A DNA stretch of 64,000 bases, taken from the NCBI RefSeq assembly GCF_900114625.1, contig NZ_FOZL01000002.1, positions 761,642-825,641 of the forward strand. The letters are read 5' to 3'. Within the stretch, counting starts at the first letter, position 1. Each line of letters starts with the position of its first letter. Positions 17,431-25,691 of the stretch are shown here, piece by piece. The notes beneath the pieces were generated by a model, which did not search any database, was not told where the DNA came from, and saw nothing but the letters and a program-made list of their open reading frames with translations. Position numbers and translations under genes: made by a program. Source of the DNA: Granulicella pectinivorans (GTDB taxonomy: Bacteria; Acidobacteriota; Terriglobia; Terriglobales; Acidobacteriaceae).

Positions 17431-17901
17431 ATGGTTTTTGGATGGATGGGACGGACCCTGTTGCTGGCTGGCATGCTGGTGAGTACGGGGGCGGCATCAG
17501 CCCAGGTGAACGAGGGTTGCGTGCTGGACAAACAGACGTATACCTGCAATCAGGCGGAGTTTACGCCGCTCTGGCGGAGCGCCGGGACCGTGACCGTCGA
17601 AGCGAGCCCGCGCGACAAAATGGCCGCCGCCCAGTTGCGCGAGATGCTGGTAAAGATGGGCAAAACCGTGGGTGCGGCAGGCGATCTGACGATCCTGGTG
17701 GTGCAACGCGACACGAGTGGCGTGGAGGTCGGGCCGGCCGGGATCGAACTGGGATCCATTCGCGTATACGCGCCCGGAACCGACGGAAAGCGCGGCAACC
17801 TGGTCTGGGCCGAAACCTACACCGGCCAGCCCGATATGAGCTGGCCGGCTGTAGTGCACACGTTGGTGATGCAGTTTGAAGGAAAGTTCGGGAAGAAGTA
17901 G
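17431..17901 (+). CDS. Small secreted hypothetical protein
   Basis: 156 residues, start ATG 17431 preceded by AAGGAGAG. Signal peptide MVFGWMGRTLLLAGMLVSTGAASAQ. Two cysteines close to the mature N-terminus (GCVLDKQTYTC) could form a disulphide. The rest is an alpha/beta domain (TVTVEASPRDKMAAAQLREMLVKMGKTVG...LTILVVQRD) of a kind seen in periplasmic proteins of unknown role. No family recognised. Confidence 0.65.
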   Translation: MVFGWMGRTLLLAGMLVSTGAASAQVNEGCVLDKQTYTCNQAEFTPLWRSAGTVTVEASPRDKMAAAQLREMLVKMGKTVGAAGDLTILVVQRDTSGVEVGPAGIELGSIRVYAPGTDGKRGNLVWAETYTGQPDMSWPAVVHTLVMQFEGKFGKK

Positions 17902-17948
17902 CCGCGCGGGAGAAACGGCTCTCAGGCACCCGTTCGTTCTCAGGCGTC

Positions 17949-19286
17949 TTAGATCCCGATCTCCGCGCGAATAGCTCCCGCGATAGCCTCAGCATGGAGC
18001 CGCATCAGCGGTTCAGACTCAGCCTCGATCATCACCCTCGCCAGCGCTTCGGTGCCGGAGTAACGGATGACCACTCGCCCCGAATCGGCCAGAGCCTCTT
18101 CGGCGGCGGCGATTGCCTCGGCGACTGAGGGAATGGTCTCGAGAGGCTTTTTCTCCCGGACCTTCACGTTCAGGATGACCTGCGGGAAGGTCTTCAGGTC
18201 GGCCAGCAATTCGGCAAGCGACTTGCCTGCCCGATGCAGAATATCGAGCAGCAGCAGCCCTGTGAGCAGTCCGTCCCCGGTCGTCGACCGTCCGGTAAAG
18301 ATGATGTGTCCGGACTGCTCACCGCCCAGCGAAGCCCCCATCGACTGCATCTGCTCCAGCACATATTTGTCGCCCACCGGGGCTCGTAACATCTTGATTT
18401 CGGAGCGCTTCAGCGCAGCTTCCAGCCCCATGTTCGACATCGTCGTGGCGACAACAGTCGAGTGCGCCAACAGCCCACGCGCCTGGAGATCGCGTGCAGC
18501 CAACAGAAGCACAGCATCCCCATTCACCACATTGCCATGCTCATCGGCGAACAGCGCCCGGTCGGCATCCCCGTCGAACGTGATCCCCATTGAGGCCTTA
18601 TGCTTCACGACCTCTTCCGCCACCACCTTGGGGTGCAGCGCGCCGCAGTGCTCGTTGATATTCCGTCCGTTGGGCGAGGCGTGGGTAATGATGACCTCGC
18701 CGCCAAGATCCGCGAAGAGCTGCGGCGCGACCGCCGAAGCGGCTCCATTGGCACAGTCGATTACGATCCGCTGGTTGTCGAGCGAAAGCCCCGGCACCGA
18801 AGCCAGCAGAAACTGGATATACTCGGCCCGGTCGGACTCGTTGATCGACGGCGGCGCAGAGTGGTCGGCGACCGCGGTCTTCGCCGCAAGCTGACGAAAG
18901 ATTTCGTCTTCGATCCTCAACTCGGTCACATCGGGGAGCTTGTAGCCGTCGGGGCCGAAAAGCTTGATACCGTTGTCTTCCCAGGGATTGTGCGATGCCG
19001 AGATGACGATCCCTGCTGCGAAGCCATGCTTTGCCGTCAAAAACGCAATCGCAGGAGTTGTAATGACGCCCGCGCTCTCCACCGTCGCTCCTCCCTGGGT
19101 CAGGCCGGACGTCAGCGTAGCGGCAATCCAATCCGAGGACTCGCGGGTGTCCTGTCCGATCAGAATGCGGGGAGCCTCACCCAGCGATTTGGCCAGTGCA
19201 AGGCCGATGGCGTAGACGGTTGTCTGGTCGAGTGGCGGCTGGCCCGCGACGGCGCGGATGCCGTCGGTGCCGAAGAGCTTCTTCAT
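17949..19286 (-). CDS. glmM: Phosphoglucosamine mutase
   Basis: 445 residues, the expected length. It converts glucosamine-6-phosphate to glucosamine-1-phosphate for peptidoglycan and LPS precursors. The active phosphoserine loop ISASHNPWEDNGIK (near residue 100), the Mg2+ loop DGDADRAL, the sugar loop GGEQSGH and the C-terminal phosphate loop RYSGTEALARVM are all present. The start ATG overlaps the xseA stop as ATGA, so the two are translationally coupled. Confidence 0.95.
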   Translation of the reverse strand: MKKLFGTDGIRAVAGQPPLDQTTVYAIGLALAKSLGEAPRILIGQDTRESSDWIAATLTSGLTQGGATVESAGVITTPAIAFLTAKHGFAAGIVISASHNPWEDNGIKLFGPDGYKLPDVTELRIEDEIFRQLAAKTAVADHSAPPSINESDRAEYIQFLLASVPGLSLDNQRIVIDCANGAASAVAPQLFADLGGEVIITHASPNGRNINEHCGALHPKVVAEEVVKHKASMGITFDGDADRALFADEHGNVVNGDAVLLLAARDLQARGLLAHSTVVATTMSNMGLEAALKRSEIKMLRAPVGDKYVLEQMQSMGASLGGEQSGHIIFTGRSTTGDGLLTGLLLLDILHRAGKSLAELLADLKTFPQVILNVKVREKKPLETIPSVAEAIAAAEEALADSGRVVIRYSGTEALARVMIEAESEPLMRLHAEAIAGAIRAEIGI

Positions 19287-20776
19287 GGTTTGCTGTTCTC
19301 CGTAACGGTGGCGCTGACCGCGCCGATGGCGAGGCGTGCCCGAATCTGTTCCCCAAGCTTTGTTTCGTTGGCGTTGCGGAGCAGAACTCCCTCCGCCGAG
19401 TATACGAGGGCGTACCCGCGGTCGAGCACCGCAAGCGGCGACAGCGCCTGTAGGCGGACCGTGGCGTGTGTGAGTTGGGTTTCGCGGCGGGTGATGATCA
19501 GTTTGGATGCGCGGGCCAGCGATGCGTTGGCTGCCTCCAGCCGCAATCCTGCCCGGGCCAACCGCACGCGCAGGTCCTGCCGGTGCAAACGCGCCGACAG
19601 AGTCGCCAATCGCTGCCCCGCAACCCGTAGCCGACGCTCGGAAGCAGACTCCAGCCGGAAACGCAGATCGTCGATTCGCTGGTCGCGCCGCAGGACGGAA
19701 TCGCGCAGACGCGCCAAAACCTGCTCCGCCGAGAGCCGCGCATAGCGCTGCCGCAGGTCGAGCAGATGGTACCGGATCGCCCTCCGCGCTCGCCTGGAGA
19801 GCGACTCCAGCCTCTCCTCCACACGGTGCTGTGCGGCTGTGATGATCTCCGCCGCAGCCGAAGGCGTCGGAGCCCGCAGATCAGCGACAAAGTCGGCGAT
19901 CGTGAAGTCAGTCTCGTGACCAACCGCCGAGACCACCGGAAGCGCCGAGCCCGCAATCGTCCGGGCCAGCGCCTCGTCGTTAAAGCCCGCCAGATCCTCC
20001 GCCGAACCTCCACCACGCGCGATCAGGATAAGGTCCACCCGGCCCGGGTTGCGGTTGAACCAACGCACGCCAGCCGCGACCTGCCCCGCACAGTTCACAC
20101 CCTGCATTGCCGCCGGATAGATCAGCAGATTCAGCGCAGCATGCCGACGGCGCCCAATCCGCAGAATGTCCTGCAGCACAGCTCCCGAGGGCGACGTAAT
20201 CAGCCCGATGCACTTCGGGAATGCCGGGAGCGGCCTCTTGCGCGCCGCTTCGAACAAGCCCTCCGCAAGCAGCCTGGCCTTAAGCCGGTCAAACGCGAGC
20301 TGGAGCGCGCCCGCACCGCGCAGTTCCATCGTCTCGGCGATGAGTTGAAGCTGCCCCCGGCTCTCATAGACCGAGACGCGGCCGCGCACGTGAACCTCGT
20401 CACCATCCTTGGCCCGAAAACGCAGAAGCTGCGCCTGCCGCCGGAACAGCACCACCGGCAACTGCGCATCGCGATCCTTGAGCGTGAAATACACATGGCC
20501 GGAGGGGGCAGGACGCAGGTTTGAGATCTCCCCCGCCACCCACAGATCGGCGTACTTGCCCTCGACGCGCTGCCGAATCTCGCTGACCAGCGTCTGGACG
20601 GTCCAGACCGCAGGCTCAACGGGGGCTTCCTTCACCGGCACCGGTTCCCTGCTTTTCTTCGGCGCTGGCGGCGGATCGAAGAGGCTGAGCGTCGTCTCAG
20701 GAGCCTTCTTCCGCCTGGACCTTGCTCCGAGACGCAGGCTGGCAAGGGTCGGCGGCGATGATTCGTTCTCGGCCAT
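19283..20776 (-). CDS. xseA: Exodeoxyribonuclease VII large subunit
   Basis: 497 residues. It degrades single-stranded DNA together with XseB (not in this window). After a charged, Pro-rich N-terminal extension of about 65 residues comes the OB-fold (VWVAGEISNLRPAPSGHVYFTLKD), then the catalytic domain with ITSPSGAVLQDI, IARGGGSAEDLAGFNDE and VVSAVGHETDFTIADFVADLRAPTPSAAAE, and a long C-terminal coiled coil. ATG 20776 is chosen; the frame extends further upstream but into the next gene. Coupled with glmM. Confidence 0.93.
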   Translation of the reverse strand: MAENESSPPTLASLRLGARSRRKKAPETTLSLFDPPPAPKKSREPVPVKEAPVEPAVWTVQTLVSEIRQRVEGKYADLWVAGEISNLRPAPSGHVYFTLKDRDAQLPVVLFRRQAQLLRFRAKDGDEVHVRGRVSVYESRGQLQLIAETMELRGAGALQLAFDRLKARLLAEGLFEAARKRPLPAFPKCIGLITSPSGAVLQDILRIGRRRHAALNLLIYPAAMQGVNCAGQVAAGVRWFNRNPGRVDLILIARGGGSAEDLAGFNDEALARTIAGSALPVVSAVGHETDFTIADFVADLRAPTPSAAAEIITAAQHRVEERLESLSRRARRAIRYHLLDLRQRYARLSAEQVLARLRDSVLRRDQRIDDLRFRLESASERRLRVAGQRLATLSARLHRQDLRVRLARAGLRLEAANASLARASKLIITRRETQLTHATVRLQALSPLAVLDRGYALVYSAEGVLLRNANETKLGEQIRARLAIGAVSATVTENSKP

Positions 20777-20844
20777 ACTTGGCGAGTCTAGCATCTGGTG
20801 CCGCCGGGATGGGCTCCCTGCAGCAGAGCGCCCGTCCCGCGGAA

Positions 20845-21285
20845 CTAGATCATCCGGTTGAGCTTGTAGCGCCGGCTCTCCCACTCCTCGGATGAGAACA
20901 GGCGCGGCCCAATCTCGATCAGCCGCGGCATCATGTTGAACACCGCAATACGGCTCCAGGGCTGCCCCGAACGGGTGCGGAAGCCCTTCTCGTTCAAGTC
21001 GCTGACGATGGCGGAGTACGAAAAGTCCTGCACCAGCAGCTCCATCATCAGCGTCATGGCCTGCTGCTCGACAGGATCGACCTCCAGCCGGCTGCAATCG
21101 TCCGCGATACGCAGACCGTAAGGGATGTTCTCGTTGAAGGCTCCACCGGTGGGCTGCTCATCGGCAGGCAATTCGCGCCTCCATTCAAGCGAGACCAGTT
21201 GCCATCCCGCTGCCGTGCGTTCGTTGAGAATCTGCTGGCTGAAGGGTGCGGTGACGATATCGCGGATGCGTTCGAAGTTGGCCAT
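20845..21285 (-). CDS. Orphan protein with a recombinase-like DNA-binding segment
   Basis: 146 residues; start ATG 21285 has a GGGGGAG site. The C-terminal half (MMELLVQDFSYSAIVSDLN then EKGFRTRSGQPWSRIAVFNMM then PRLIEIG) resembles the 'Recombinase' (PF07508-like) region of large serine recombinases. The N-terminal half (ANFERIRDIVTAPFSQQILNERTAAGWQLVSLEWRRELP) has no resolvase catalytic motif. It is therefore not an integrase but a small protein that may use a recombinase-type winged helix to bind DNA. It follows the response regulator on the same strand, about 140 bases away. Function unknown. Confidence 0.6.
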   Translation of the reverse strand: MANFERIRDIVTAPFSQQILNERTAAGWQLVSLEWRRELPADEQPTGGAFNENIPYGLRIADDCSRLEVDPVEQQAMTLMMELLVQDFSYSAIVSDLNEKGFRTRSGQPWSRIAVFNMMPRLIEIGPRLFSSEEWESRRYKLNRMI

Positions 21286-21422
21286 GGAACTCTCCCCCTG
21301 TCGTTGGAAACGATGCAAGATCAACATGCAATCGCAGGACCAAGTCAAAAGTGGCTCTGTTCGCGGGTTCTGTGTGCCCGAATATGTCCAGAAGCGTGCG
21401 GGGGTGTTCGCCGGTGAACAGC

Positions 21423-21806
21423 TTAGGCGATCGCGAGCATATTCCCGGCCTCCCGCAAAATGTCCTGCGGATTGCATGGCTTGATGAGCACCGGCGCCGG
21501 ACAAGCCAGCATCTGAGCCTGGGCACGAACCTTATCCAGATGCGAGTAGTAGCCGGTCAGCACCAGGATCCGGCATCGCGGCAGGTCGCGGGCAATGTCG
21601 TCCATCAGTTGCAGACCACCCATCCCGGGCATCGAGATATCGCACAGCAGAAGCTGCGGCTGGAAGTCGTACGCGCAGTCCAGAGCCTCCTCGCCCGAAT
21701 AGGCGACGCGAGCGTCGAAGCCATGTTTCCGGAAGATGAGGCTCAGCGTATCCGCTATCAAAACCTCATCGTCGACCACGAGAATGCGCTGCACCGTAGA
21801 CTCCAT
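21423..21806 (-). CDS. Single-domain response regulator (CheY-like)
   Basis: 127 residues, a receiver domain alone with no output domain. The acid pocket DDE (12-14), the phosphoacceptor D56 (LLLCDISMPGMGG), T84 and K109 (VLIKPCNP) are in place. It probably acts by protein-protein contact within a phosphorelay. No histidine kinase lies next to it. Start ATG 21806; the upstream extension of the frame is not conserved-looking. Confidence 0.85.
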   Translation of the reverse strand: MESTVQRILVVDDEVLIADTLSLIFRKHGFDARVAYSGEEALDCAYDFQPQLLLCDISMPGMGGLQLMDDIARDLPRCRILVLTGYYSHLDKVRAQAQMLACPAPVLIKPCNPQDILREAGNMLAIA

Positions 21807-22071
21807 GACTTTTCTGACCCCATCATCTATGGTTTCGTTGCGTAGAAAAACGAACATTTCGCATAATTCGGAGCTTTGGGCGATTTTCGGACAGTGCCAG
21901 CGCTTACGGAACTCATCGCGATCCCGGAGCGGTGCCTCTTGTGGGGAGCGGGAGGAATGCCCCTCTGATAAGGTGACAATCAGCCGGGGGTGAAGCGACA
22001 CCCGTCCCCAGCCACGAGGTTCCGTTCTGCGCGATCTGGCTTTCATTCTTGGTATCGTCTTCTGCCTGGCG

Positions 22072-23238
22072 GTGTACCTGGACGTATTCCAGACCATCAT
22101 CCTGCCCCGGCGGCCTTCTGGCCGCTTTCGGATTACCCGTCTCTTCTACCTCTGTACCTGGGGACCATGGTCGTTCATCGCCCGGCGTGTCAGCCACAAG
22201 GCGGCGCGCGAGCAGTTCTACAGCATCTACGGCCCCATCTCACTGCTGATGCTGCTCGGCGTATGGGCACTTGTGCTCGTCGCGGGATTCGCCTTCATCT
22301 ACAACGGGCTCGGATCTCCTTTCAAGGACCCAATGGGGGGCAGTCTGCTGGCGTCCTATCGGACCGACCTCTACGTCAGCGGCACGACCATCTTCACGCT
22401 TGGTCTGGGAGACGTAGTGCCCCTCTCGACGATCGCGCGTGCTGTGGTTGTGGCCGAATCCGGTACCGGCCTGGGCTTCATGGCGCTCGTCATCGGATAC
22501 CTGCCCGTGCTCTATCAGGCATTTTCCCGTCGCGAGGTGGATATTGCCCTGCTTGACGCCCGCGCAGGCTCGCCGCCAACAGCAGCCGAACTTCTCCGCA
22601 GGCATCACTTTGACAGCGGAAACGATGCACTGATCGTCCTGCTCGCGTCCTGGGAGCGCTGGTCGGCGGAGATTCTCGAGTCCCACATCTCCTATCCGAT
22701 TCTTTGCTACTACCGGTCGCAACACGACAATCAAAGCTGGCTCGCGGCCATGGTCGCTGTCCTCGATGCGTGCGCGCTTCTCATCGCCGTCATTGAGGGT
22801 CCAGCCTCGCGGCAGGCTCAGTTGACCTTTGCCATGGCGCGCCACGCGCTCATCGACATGGGCCACGTCTTCCACCAGGAAAAGCGCACCCGGCAAATTC
22901 TCGAGGAAGGATGCATCGACCGCCTTGGGAGCGGAGGCTTCGACCGTCTCTGCGACTCGCTCGGCGACGCAGGCATCCGCCTCTGTGGAGACGAGGCCTC
23001 CACCGTGCGCCTCCTCGCCATGCGCAGGCTCTACGAGCCCCATGCGCAGGCGCTCGCCGAATATCTCGGCATGGGTCTGCCCGGTTGGGTCGCCGAACCG
23101 AACGCGAAAGACCAGTGGGTCGTCATCAACCGGCTCCGCGAGCAGGCCGAGGCGGTGCTCACGAAGGATCGTCTGGCTGCGGCACGCGGTGAGGTGAAGA
23201 TAGCCGAGGTGTTGGTGGAAGAACCGCACGAGCACTAG
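22072..23238 (+). CDS. Two-pore-type potassium channel family protein
   Basis: 388 residues as drawn. An Ion_trans_2 unit is visible: a helix around SLLMLLGVWALVLVAGFAFIY, a pore with the filter TLGLGD at residues 109-114 (Leu where K+ channels usually have Tyr or Phe), and an inner helix ending in GFMALVIGYLPVLYQAF. A soluble C-terminal domain of about 230 residues follows. The frame is open upstream to 21994 and encodes a further hydrophobic helix (LAFILGIVFCLAVYLDVFQTII) that GTG 22072 would cut, so translation probably starts upstream at a non-standard codon such as CTG 22027. Confidence 0.75.
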   Translation: MYLDVFQTIILPRRPSGRFRITRLFYLCTWGPWSFIARRVSHKAAREQFYSIYGPISLLMLLGVWALVLVAGFAFIYNGLGSPFKDPMGGSLLASYRTDLYVSGTTIFTLGLGDVVPLSTIARAVVVAESGTGLGFMALVIGYLPVLYQAFSRREVDIALLDARAGSPPTAAELLRRHHFDSGNDALIVLLASWERWSAEILESHISYPILCYYRSQHDNQSWLAAMVAVLDACALLIAVIEGPASRQAQLTFAMARHALIDMGHVFHQEKRTRQILEEGCIDRLGSGGFDRLCDSLGDAGIRLCGDEASTVRLLAMRRLYEPHAQALAEYLGMGLPGWVAEPNAKDQWVVINRLREQAEAVLTKDRLAAARGEVKIAEVLVEEPHEH

Positions 23239-23255
23239 ACCGGCACAAGCAAAAA

Positions 23256-23277
23256 GCCCAGGGCGTAAGCCCTGGGC
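23256..23277. terminator. Perfect hairpin between convergent genes
   Basis: A 9-bp stem GCCCAGGGC/GCCCTGGGC with a GTAA tetraloop, preceded by five A on the plus strand (a T run for the minus-strand gene). It separates the channel gene from the TPR gene and should terminate both. Confidence 0.65.
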
Positions 23278-23299
23278 CATCCTTCGTAACAAGCGATTG

Positions 23300-24031
23300 T
23301 TACTGCTGCATCTGGGGCGCTGCGTTCGGGTTCAGCTTCTGCTTGGCAATTGCGCCGGCAGCTCCCTTGGCGTCCTTGTCCGAGAGCTGCGCGTAGATCT
23401 TGCGAGCTTCGGCTGGCTTGTTCTCCGCCTGGTAAAGCTCCGCAAGCTGAAGCTGGGCGATGCCCGAAGGAACCGTCGACGTTGGCTTCGCCACAAGGTC
23501 GTTATAGGTGTCGACGGCCAACTGATCTCGGCCGGTCTGGTGGTAGAGCTGCGCCAGCGAGAGCTTGGCGAGACCGCCGAGATCCTTGTTCCAGCCGTTC
23601 GCGACCGACTTCAGCGCATCCTCGGCGGACTGGTTCTGTCCTTCCTCCATGTAGGTAAGGCCGGAGAAGTAGTGAGCCAGCTTGCCCGAAGGCGTCATCG
23701 AGTACTTATCGGCGACCTGGTTGAAGAGCTCGTTGGCAGCCTTGGCGCGCTCGTTCACGCTGGAGTAGGTCTTGGTTCCCGGAGGAACCTGCTGGCCGGG
23801 GGCGGCGAGCGGTGTCTGGTACGCCTGCATCGCGGCACCGAAGTCGGTCGCGGCAGCCTCCGAGCGGCGATTGTAGATCGTCACCGAGCCAACGGCGATG
23901 AGCACGACGACCAGCAGAATCACAGAGGTCGTGATGACGGAACGGCGATTTTCGTTCGCCCAGTGAATGCTGGTTCCAGTTACTTCGATGAAGTTGTCCT
24001 GCTTGAGGGCTGCTTTGGTCTGCTGATCCAC
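23300..24031 (-). CDS. YfgM-like single-TM tetratricopeptide protein
   Basis: 243 residues. A short cytosolic N-terminus (TKAALKQDNFIEVTG), one membrane helix (VITTSVILLVVVLIAVGSVTIY) and a periplasmic region of TPR-like helices (AHYFSGLTYMEEGQNQSAEDALKSV, LAQLYHQTGRDQLAVDTYNDLV, LAELYQAENKPAEARKIYAQL). This layout matches the TPR_21/YfgM family, an ancillary SecYEG partner in other bacteria. The best start is GTG 24031 with AGGAAGA upstream; there is no in-frame ATG, and an upstream TTG would add an unlikely Cys/Ser-rich leader. Confidence 0.75.
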   Translation of the reverse strand: MDQQTKAALKQDNFIEVTGTSIHWANENRRSVITTSVILLVVVLIAVGSVTIYNRRSEAAATDFGAAMQAYQTPLAAPGQQVPPGTKTYSSVNERAKAANELFNQVADKYSMTPSGKLAHYFSGLTYMEEGQNQSAEDALKSVANGWNKDLGGLAKLSLAQLYHQTGRDQLAVDTYNDLVAKPTSTVPSGIAQLQLAELYQAENKPAEARKIYAQLSDKDAKGAAGAIAKQKLNPNAAPQMQQ

Positions 24032-24098
24032 GGGGTTGTTGTCTTCCTTCGAGGTCTGAACTTGGGGTGCGCTGGAGCAAGCTTCGCCACGCAAGCTT

Positions 24099-24545
24099 TT
24101 AGTCTATCAGGGCCGACGTCTCCAAGGGAGCAAGATTAGGCTCGATCCAGCCAAGACGGGCCGGCGTACTCTGGAGCAGGTCGAAGTCGTAGTGCCGGGC
24201 AAAGAGATCCTTCTTCGGCGCGTAGAAGGCGATGGCGTGAGCCGCAAACGCTGGACGCTCCATGGGTTGCACACGCTGCCAAAGTGCGTCCAGGAGCTTG
24301 ATCCACGCGATCGTAATGGTCTCGTGATACCCGCTGGTATGGGTGTTCCTGCCTCCGACGGACTCGTTGAACTTCCGAACATGCGTGCGCATGGCAACCG
24401 TCGCAGCCTCCGCGCCGAGGGCGTGGACGTAACAGGCACCGGTGAGGAGATGGGCTGCGTGCGTCCATTCGGCCTTAGGGAGCGTGCCCCCTTCGAAGGC
24501 CGCGAGGAATGCGTCGATTTCAGCTTCGGTCGATGGCAGGGGCAT
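24099..24545 (-). CDS. Conserved hypothetical helical protein
   Basis: 148 residues, cytosolic, mostly helical. It contains the pattern EAEIDAFLAAFEGGTLPKAEWTHAAHL followed by TSGYHETITIAWI, which I associate with a widespread unannotated bacterial family (a His in WTHAAH and the Y/H/E of GYHET are the likely conserved site). No function is known to me. It diverges from the YdcF-like gene 30 bases away. Confidence 0.65.
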   Translation of the reverse strand: MPLPSTEAEIDAFLAAFEGGTLPKAEWTHAAHLLTGACYVHALGAEAATVAMRTHVRKFNESVGGRNTHTSGYHETITIAWIKLLDALWQRVQPMERPAFAAHAIAFYAPKKDLFARHYDFDLLQSTPARLGWIEPNLAPLETSALID

Positions 24546-24575
24546 CTCTCGATTATTCCATTTAGGATCGTGCTC

Positions 24576-25187
24576 ATGCGGATCGTGCGGTGGGTTTTGG
24601 GGATTGTGCTGGTGGGCGGGCTCGCCGTGGTGGCGGGGGAGTTTGCACTGTGGCGGATGGAGCCGCGGTCCAACACGACCAGGAAGACCTTCGACGTGAT
24701 TCTGGTGCTGGGGACGCCTTCGAAGATGGACGGCACCCCATCTCCCGAGCAGAGGGAGCGGGTGCTCGAAGGGGTGCGGGAGTGGAAGAAGGGTGTCGCG
24801 CCGCGGCTGGTGATGAGCGGTGGAGCGGCGCATAACGGCTGGGTCGAGGGCGAATCGATGAAGACGTTCGCGGTGCAGCAGGGTGTGCCGGCGGACGACG
24901 TCCTCGTCGAGGGGCAGGCCAAGGACACGATCCAGAATGTCTGGTACACGGTCGAGATGATGAAGGCCAACGGGTGGCACTCGGCCGAGGTGGTGAGCAA
25001 CTGGTATCACCTGCCGCGTGCGGAGCGGATTCTGGCGCACTTTCCGATCGAGTGGCGGACAGATGCGGCGGAGTGGCCTCCGGAGTACACGTTCTCAGAC
25101 AAGTGGACGCGGGACTGGCGGGAGGTGCAGAGCTGTCTGTTTCTACGGATGCATGGGTTCAAGCCTTCGAAGTTTATCTCGAAGTGA
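24576..25187 (+). CDS. YdcF/ElyC-family (DUF218) membrane-anchored protein
   Basis: 203 residues. An N-terminal signal anchor (IVRWVLGIVLVGGLAVVAGEFALW) is followed by a DUF218 Rossmann-like domain: VILVLGTPSKMDGTPSPEQRERV, PRLVMSGGAAHNG, ESMKTFAVQQGVPADDVLVEGQAKDTIQNVWYT and VVSNWYHLPRAERI. The family includes ElyC and SanA, implicated in envelope integrity, and YdcF, which binds S-adenosylmethionine. Start ATG 24576 follows an AGGA. Confidence 0.8.
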   Translation: MRIVRWVLGIVLVGGLAVVAGEFALWRMEPRSNTTRKTFDVILVLGTPSKMDGTPSPEQRERVLEGVREWKKGVAPRLVMSGGAAHNGWVEGESMKTFAVQQGVPADDVLVEGQAKDTIQNVWYTVEMMKANGWHSAEVVSNWYHLPRAERILAHFPIEWRTDAAEWPPEYTFSDKWTRDWREVQSCLFLRMHGFKPSKFISK

Positions 25188-25412
25188 GGGGCCCCCTCCC
25201 CTTTTAGGCCTAAAGTACGGCGGAATAAGGGGTTAGGTTTGGACTTGTCTGGGGGAAGTCTGCCGGGATGCGTTGCAAAAGCCTCTTATTTCTATTGGGC
25301 GCTTTTGTGGGAACTGGTGGGTCATGCGTAAACGGCTTGGAATGAGCGAGTTGAGCCGGATTGGGGCTTGACATGCGAATTTGCCGGGGTTTTTGAGGGT
25401 TTCGCCCGCGAA
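25188..25412. other. Intergenic region without a recognisable gene
   Basis: 225 bases between the YdcF-like gene and the end of the antitoxin gene. A 12-bp AT-flanked palindrome (TTTAGGCCTAAA) lies near 25203-25214; no hairpin with a T run and no convincing reading frame were seen. Confidence 0.35.
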
Positions 25413-25691
25413 TTATTTTTTGCGAGAGGAGTTCCAGCCTTCAGGGAGCTCGTCTCCGGGCATAGGCGGTATGTCGGGAGCCTTGTCGAGGATTGCCAGT
25501 GCTTCATCGACGGTGGCCGCATCCTGCGCCCGGCGACGGAAGAATTCGTATGCCTCTTCGACCACGCCAATCTTTTGCGCGACCGTGACCGCGACCCACT
25601 CGTCCAGCGATACACCGTCTTTTTCGGCGAGACGGACGGCTTCGATCTTCAAAGACTCCGGGATGTGAATTCCCTGCTCGACTTGGCTCAT
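25413..25691 (-). CDS. Ribbon-helix-helix antitoxin of a PIN-type toxin-antitoxin pair
   Basis: 92 residues. The N-terminus GIHIPESLKIEAVRLAEKDGVSLDEWVAVTVAQKIG is a ribbon-helix-helix of the HicB/CopG kind, which binds operator DNA. The C-terminal half (EEAYEFFRRRA...PPMPGDELPEGW) would wrap the toxin. Its ATG overlaps the toxin stop as ATGA, so the toxin is translated first and the antitoxin is coupled to it, the reverse of most PIN modules. Confidence 0.75.
   Translation of the reverse strand: MSQVEQGIHIPESLKIEAVRLAEKDGVSLDEWVAVTVAQKIGVVEEAYEFFRRRAQDAATVDEALAILDKAPDIPPMPGDELPEGWNSSRKK

Noticed and set aside
20845..21285. Phage integrase fragment
   Set aside because: The catalytic resolvase domain is missing, start and ribosome site are intact and no flanking phage genes or repeats exist, so it is treated as a standalone gene.
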